Assembly (NCBI GenBank): GCA_002416505.1 | Contig: DIAM01000016.1 | Location: 1-26,668 of the forward strand | Direction: 5' to 3' | Length of the DNA: 26,668 bases | Source of the DNA: Gammaproteobacteria bacterium UBA5078 | GTDB taxonomy: Bacteria > Pseudomonadota > Gammaproteobacteria > Pseudomonadales > Pseudohongiellaceae | Part shown: positions 22,401 through 26,668 of the stretch, piece by piece | How the letters are laid out: each line of letters begins with the position of its first letter | How positions within the stretch are numbered: position 1 is the stretch's first letter | The notes under the pieces: generated by a model | Seen by the model: the letters and a program-made list of their open reading frames with translations, nothing else | What the model was told of the DNA's origin: nothing | Database searches by the model: none | Made by a program: the position numbers and the translations under genes

Positions 22401-25109
22401 TATGAGGCAGAACTGACCCGCGTGCGTTCGGGCGCGGCACTCCCCGTCATCGCCAACAGCAGCGCCGACCCCATCAAGAAGATGAAGCAGGCGATTCAGA
22501 TTCATCATGCCCGCGAACACAATCTCAAGAACATCGACGTGGACATCCCTTGGAATAAATTCACGGTGATCACCGGCGTGAGCGGCAGCGGCAAGAGCAC
22601 GCTGGCTTTTGACATCGTCTTCGGCGAGGGGCAGCGGCGCTATCTAGAGTCTCTGAATGCCTATGCGCGACAATTTGTGCAACCTGCCACCCGCCCCGAT
22701 GTCGACGCGATCCATGGCATTCCGCCCACCGTGGCCATCGAACAGCGCACGAGTCGCGGTGGGCGCAAGAGTACAGTCGCAACGCTGACCGAGATCTATC
22801 ACTTCCTGCGACTTTTGTTCGTGAAGCTGGGCACGCAGTATTGCCCAAGCTGCGACGAGGCCATCGCGCCGCAGACCCGCGATCAGATACTGGCGCGCAT
22901 CCTCAAGGCGGCGCGTGGCAAGGAGGTCCATGTGCTAGCGCCTATGGTTGTTGGCCGCAAGGGCATCTACAAGGAACTGGCAGCATGGGCGGCTGCCCGT
23001 GGTTATGAGCAACTGCGCGTAGACGGCCAATTAGTGACGAGTGCCCCCTGGCCGGTGCTCGATCGCTATAAGGAGCACGACATCGAGATCTTGATCGGCA
23101 CCGTCAAGGTCACGCCGCGCAACGAGGCGGCCCTAGCGAGCCTCATGGATCAGGCGCTGGAACTGGGCAATGGGCTGCTCAGCATCATGCCCACCGCGGC
23201 CGCCTCGGGCGATCGCAGTGGCGATACCCTGTTCTCCACGCGCCGCGCCTGCCCCTCCTGCGGCGACAGCTTCGACGAGCTAGACCCACGGCTGTTTTCC
23301 TACAACTCTAAACACGGCTGGTGTGGCACCTGCTTCGGCACGGGCGAGATCATCGAGAACTTCGAGGCCGAGCAGAGCGGCGAAGAGGCGCAATGGTTGG
23401 AGACGCCAGAGACGCAGGAGACTTTTATTCCAGTTAGGGTCAACTGCCCATCCTGCGCCGGCACGCGCCTCAATCCCATCGCACTCGCGGTGCGCCTAGA
23501 TAATCGTTCCATCGCCGAGTACACGGCGCTGTCCGTCGACGACGCAGAGCGCGAGTTCGGCAAGCTGCGCTTCGACAAGAAGGAGCAGGCGATTGCGCGG
23601 GACGTGGTGCCGGAATTGAATTCGCGGCTACGTTTCCTCAATAAGGTAGGACTGGGTTATCTGAGCCTCGACCGCGCGGCGCCAACCCTGAGTGGCGGCG
23701 AGGCGCAGCGCATTCGCCTGGCCTCCCAGCTGGGTTCCAATCTGCAAGGGGTGTGCTACATCCTCGACGAACCCACCATCGGCCTGCATGCGCGAGACAA
23801 CGATCTATTGATCGGCACGCTGCGCGAGCTGCAACGCAATGGCAATACCGTCATCGTGGTCGAGCATGACGACGCCACGATGGCCGAGGCGGACCATTTG
23901 ATCGATGTGGGGCCGGGTGCGGGGAGCCGCGGCGGCGAGATCATCGCGCAAGGCACACTAGCGCAGCTGAAGAAGAACAAGGCCTCGCTTACCGGCCAGT
24001 TCCTCGCCAAGCCACTGCGCCACCCCATCGCGGATATTCGCGACCTCGATGCGCGCGGTGAGTTCGAGAAGGAAGTGCTGCGCATCGAGAACGCTAGCCT
24101 ACACAATCTGCGCGGCGTGACCGTGGACATCCCCCTGCGGCGTTTGGTGGCCGTGAGCGGCGTGAGTGGTAGCGGCAAGTCCAGCCTGATTCGCGGCGTC
24201 TTACACGACAACCTCAAGGCTCTACTGCGGGTCAAGGGCACGCGCAAGAAATTGCCGGAGATCGTTAACTGCAAGGACATCGTCGGCTGGGAATCCATCG
24301 ACCGCCTCTTACAGGTAGACCAGACCCCTATTGGCAAGACGCCACGCTCCTGCCCCGCTAGCTATATCGGCATCTGGGATTCGATACGCAAGCTCTTCGC
24401 CGACACTGTGGATGCGCGCCTGCGCGGCTATGGACCCGGGCGCTTCTCTTTCAATGTCTCCGGCGGCCGCTGCGATACCTGTGCGGGCAATGGCATGCAG
24501 AAGATCGAGATGAACTTCCTGCCCGATGTACGCGTGGACTGTGAGGAGTGCCACGGCTGGCGCTTCAACGAGGACACGCTCTCGGTGCGCTATAAAGACA
24601 AGCATATCGGCGAGGTATTGTTGATGAGTGTGGACGAGGCCGTGGAGTTCTTCGCGCCCGTGCCCCTCCTGCATCATCCCTTGAGTCTCTTGCAGGATGT
24701 CGGCCTCGGCTATCTCACGCTTGGGCAGCAGAGCCCGACGCTGAGTGGTGGCGAGGCGCAGCGCATCAAGCTTGTTACAGAGTTGGCCAAGGCTAAGCCC
24801 TCGGTGCAACTGCGCCGCAACACCAGGCAGCACACGCTGTATATTCTCGACGAGCCGACCGTGGGTTTGCACATGGCGGATGTTGAGAAATTATTACGAG
24901 TGCTGCATCGCCTAGTCGACACCGGCAATAGCGTCATGGTGATCGAGCACAATCTCGACGTGATCGCGGAGGCGGACTGGGTATTGGACATGGGCCCGGA
25001 GGGCGGCAAGGCTGGCGGCAAGATTGTGGCCAAGGGCGCCCCAGAGAAACTGTTAGGTAAGAAGCAATCTCATACCGCAGTTCACCTAGCGCGCCTGTTC
25101 GAGGGCTAG
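19449..25109 (+). CDS. Tandem (four-ATPase) UvrA-like excinuclease subunit A
   Basis: This ORF of about 1886 residues is twice the usual UvrA length (about 940) and holds two UvrA units end to end. Walker A motifs (GVSGSGKST/S) occur near residues 52, 665, 1041 and 1575. Signatures (LSGGE.QR) occur near 495, 860, 1413 and 1764, each followed by a Walker B such as LDEPSIGLH. Zinc-type CxxC pairs mark each unit (CPDC/CANC, CPSC/CSEC, CPSC/CGTC, CDTC/CEEC). Both units keep a UvrB-binding-like region after the first Walker A. Unit 2 has only about 37 residues between CGTC and CPSCAGTRL, against about 111 in unit 1. UvrA recognises bulky DNA lesions as a dimer and loads UvrB. This chain could do so as a single polypeptide. 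The ATG at 19449 was chosen over an in-frame TTG at 19443. Confidence 0.92.
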   Translation: MTAQKTSPARPKKAATKNSVNHDSIVITGARQNNLKNLSLSLPTGKLIVVTGVSGSGKSTLAFDTIYAEGQRRYVETFSAYARQFLDRMDKPAVDNVQGIPPAIAIDQSNPVRTSRSTVGTMTELNDYLKLAFARLATLHCPHCARPVRKDTPQSIVADLQARLTEGQRIHVCLPIKVPHNFKEEEIVQLLAQQGYTRIQSRNGDVVEAVQDRLRFTPEHRERLGEALEMALHHGNGRVLVYPMRDAEEADGPALRYSTHHHCPDCDVEFSEPVPALFSFNSPIGACANCRGFGRIIGVDFGLVIPDENKTLGEGAVRPWQTPSFKECQVDLVKHAKKNKIPIDVPWHKLKKAQKEWVLEGEGSAQDGHWYGVRGYFNWLETKAYKMHIRVLLSKYRAYTECPECNGTRLKAESQWWRLHAGSGKNAQDLNLHEVMTLSLEHCAGFFTALAAEKRKEGSALDEATILLLTEIRSRLTFLLDVGLGYLTLDRQSRTLSGGEVQRINLTTALGTSLVNTLFVLDEPSIGLHSRDMSRMIQILHRLRDAGNTLLVVEHDPQVMLAADLVIDIGPGPGKDGGEIRFMGSPAQLLREKDNLTAQYLNGQRSVLDLLLPEQRAVADAAASYAVSKSIAATPERSIGIEGAAENNLRDLSVSVPLGKLVCLTGVSGSGKSTLMHTVLYRAACKQLGRATEAPGQHRDIRGLEHVDDVILVDQSPIGKTTRSIPATYVGAFDVIRQRFIAEPLAKERSYTIGSFSFNAGNGRCPSCSGNGFEHVEMQFLSDVYLRCSECNGKRYRREILDVRVSGATPGRKSIADILAMTVSEALAFYADDEAVLTCLQPLLDVGLQYVQLGQAVPTLSGGEAQRLKLAGHLAAVAQEQVSAAKKKRKTGVVAKGLLFLFDEPTTGLHFHDISVLMKAFRKLLDAGHSLLIIEHNLDVIRAADWLIDIGPEGGDKGGTLVAEGSPADFLRSGKGLTAVALQEYEAELTRVRSGAALPVIANSSADPIKKMKQAIQIHHAREHNLKNIDVDIPWNKFTVITGVSGSGKSTLAFDIVFGEGQRRYLESLNAYARQFVQPATRPDVDAIHGIPPTVAIEQRTSRGGRKSTVATLTEIYHFLRLLFVKLGTQYCPSCDEAIAPQTRDQILARILKAARGKEVHVLAPMVVGRKGIYKELAAWAAARGYEQLRVDGQLVTSAPWPVLDRYKEHDIEILIGTVKVTPRNEAALASLMDQALELGNGLLSIMPTAAASGDRSGDTLFSTRRACPSCGDSFDELDPRLFSYNSKHGWCGTCFGTGEIIENFEAEQSGEEAQWLETPETQETFIPVRVNCPSCAGTRLNPIALAVRLDNRSIAEYTALSVDDAEREFGKLRFDKKEQAIARDVVPELNSRLRFLNKVGLGYLSLDRAAPTLSGGEAQRIRLASQLGSNLQGVCYILDEPTIGLHARDNDLLIGTLRELQRNGNTVIVVEHDDATMAEADHLIDVGPGAGSRGGEIIAQGTLAQLKKNKASLTGQFLAKPLRHPIADIRDLDARGEFEKEVLRIENASLHNLRGVTVDIPLRRLVAVSGVSGSGKSSLIRGVLHDNLKALLRVKGTRKKLPEIVNCKDIVGWESIDRLLQVDQTPIGKTPRSCPASYIGIWDSIRKLFADTVDARLRGYGPGRFSFNVSGGRCDTCAGNGMQKIEMNFLPDVRVDCEECHGWRFNEDTLSVRYKDKHIGEVLLMSVDEAVEFFAPVPLLHHPLSLLQDVGLGYLTLGQQSPTLSGGEAQRIKLVTELAKAKPSVQLRRNTRQHTLYILDEPTVGLHMADVEKLLRVLHRLVDTGNSVMVIEHNLDVIAEADWVLDMGPEGGKAGGKIVAKGAPEKLLGKKQSHTAVHLARLFEG

Positions 25110-25111
25110 CC

Positions 25112-25987
25112 TCATTTGAATACTACGGTCTTGTTGCCGTTGACGATGATGCGGTGTTCGCAGTGCCATTTGACGGCGCGCGCGAATGCCGCACACTCGG
25201 CATCGCGGCCGATCTGCACTAGCTCATCGATGTCGAAGTTATGATCGATCTTCTCTACCGCCTGCTCGATGATCGGGCCCTCGTCGAGATCGGTCGTCAC
25301 ATAATGGGCGGTAGCGCCGATGATCTTCACGCCGCGCATATAGGCTTGTCGATAGGGATCCGCACCCTTGAAGCCGGGCAGGAAGGAGTGATGGATATTG
25401 ATCGCCCTGCCGGCCATCGCCTCACACATCTTGGGCGAGAGGATTTGCATATAGCGGGCCAGCGCCAAGAGATCCACTTTATTGTCGTGGATGATCTGCA
25501 ATATCGCTTCTTCTTGTGCGGCTTTATTCTCGGCGTTCACGGGCAGATAGTGATAGGGAATCTTATACCACTCCGTGATGCCGCGCATATGCTCGTGATT
25601 GGAGACTACGCCGACGATGTCGGCGGGCAGCACGCCACTGCTCCAGCGGTGCAGAATATCGTTGAGACAATGACCGTGGCTAGAAACCGCCAATAGCACT
25701 TTTGGTTTTACCTGCAGGTCGAAGAAACTCCACTGCATGGCGAACTGCTCGGCCAGTGGCGTGAAATCTTCGTGCAGTTGCTCGCTGCCCGGCAGGCTGG
25801 TTTCCACCTCTTCGAACTCGACCCGCATGAAGAAGCGATCGAGGATTGGATCGCGGTGCTGCGCCGCGTCGCTGATAGTTGCGCCGCGCTGGAAGAGGAA
25901 ATCACTGACTGCGCGCACGATGCCATTGGCCTCGGGGCAGGATACTGTGAGCACATATTTCTTCGGAACTTGTAGGGTCATTGGCAT
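25112..25987 (-). CDS. purU: PurU, formyltetrahydrofolate deformylase
   Basis: The 291-residue protein has an N-terminal ACT-type domain (about 10-90) and a C-terminal formyl-transferase domain. Catalytic residues appear as INIHHSFLPGFKGADPY (N197, H199) and TTDLDEGPII (D235), as in the GART/PurU family. PurU hydrolyses 10-formyl-THF to THF and formate, which helps balance one-carbon units and supplies formate. It stops 2 nt after the convergent UvrA gene, leaving no room for a terminator. GGA lies 6 nt before the ATG at 25987. It is divergent from the formaldehyde dehydrogenase gene across about 166 nt. Confidence 0.95.
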   Translation of the reverse strand: MPMTLQVPKKYVLTVSCPEANGIVRAVSDFLFQRGATISDAAQHRDPILDRFFMRVEFEEVETSLPGSEQLHEDFTPLAEQFAMQWSFFDLQVKPKVLLAVSSHGHCLNDILHRWSSGVLPADIVGVVSNHEHMRGITEWYKIPYHYLPVNAENKAAQEEAILQIIHDNKVDLLALARYMQILSPKMCEAMAGRAINIHHSFLPGFKGADPYRQAYMRGVKIIGATAHYVTTDLDEGPIIEQAVEKIDHNFDIDELVQIGRDAECAAFARAVKWHCEHRIIVNGNKTVVFK

Positions 25988-26153
25988 CGATCGTCCATGT
26001 TTTTATTGGCTTGCTTCGGGCCTGAGTAAAAGCTATCGGCAAGTCATGACGGGTACATCTTTGCGCAAAATGTTAGCATTATTTGCGTACACAGACTCCT
26101 CTATTTACAATCGAAAACTCACTCCATCACGCTGATATAAGGTTAGGTCACAC

Positions 26154-26668
<515 letters not shown>

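Overview
The window suggests a gammaproteobacterium, probably of the marine Cellvibrionales/Spongiibacteraceae kind. This is inferred from the divergent trmJ/suhB pair, tex, purU, a glutathione-dependent formaldehyde dehydrogenase, a DmdC-type acyl-CoA dehydrogenase and an E. coli-type SOS box. No rRNA, tRNA, CRISPR array or insertion sequence was seen.

The window has two parts. Positions 1 to about 5914 are visibly AT-rich. They hold a cassette array in which every gene lies on the minus strand and attC-like sites separate the cassettes. No integrase gene is visible, so within the window this is a CALIN-type array (attC sites without an integron integrase). Starting from the tex side, the cassettes carry: an HNH endonuclease; an N-terminally membrane-anchored protein whose C-terminus is translated attC; a two-gene unit of a nucleotidyltransferase-fold protein and a DUF262 protein; a protein with an R-x4-H motif; an AbiU2-like HEPN protein; a very small glycine-rich membrane protein; and a two-helix membrane protein cut by the window edge. 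The content resembles defence or nuclease genes, but no cassette function is proven here.

Positions 6000 to the end are GC-rich chromosomal backbone. A rho-independent terminator separates the array from tex. Next come trmJ (probably upstream of tex in one transcript) and, divergently, a SuhB-like protein that has lost most of its inositol phosphatase metal ligands. They are followed by a MATE exporter, a B12-binding radical SAM protein facing it, a YdjA-type nitroreductase with a PlsC-like acyltransferase, a TetR regulator divergent from a large DmdC-like acyl-CoA dehydrogenase, a TauE/SafE permease, and a secreted protein with six DGSG repeats.

The most striking backbone gene is an SOS-box-preceded UvrA of about 1886 residues, with four complete ATPase half-sites instead of two. 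It is followed by purU on the opposite strand and the start of frmA, which together point to one-carbon and formaldehyde metabolism at the right edge.
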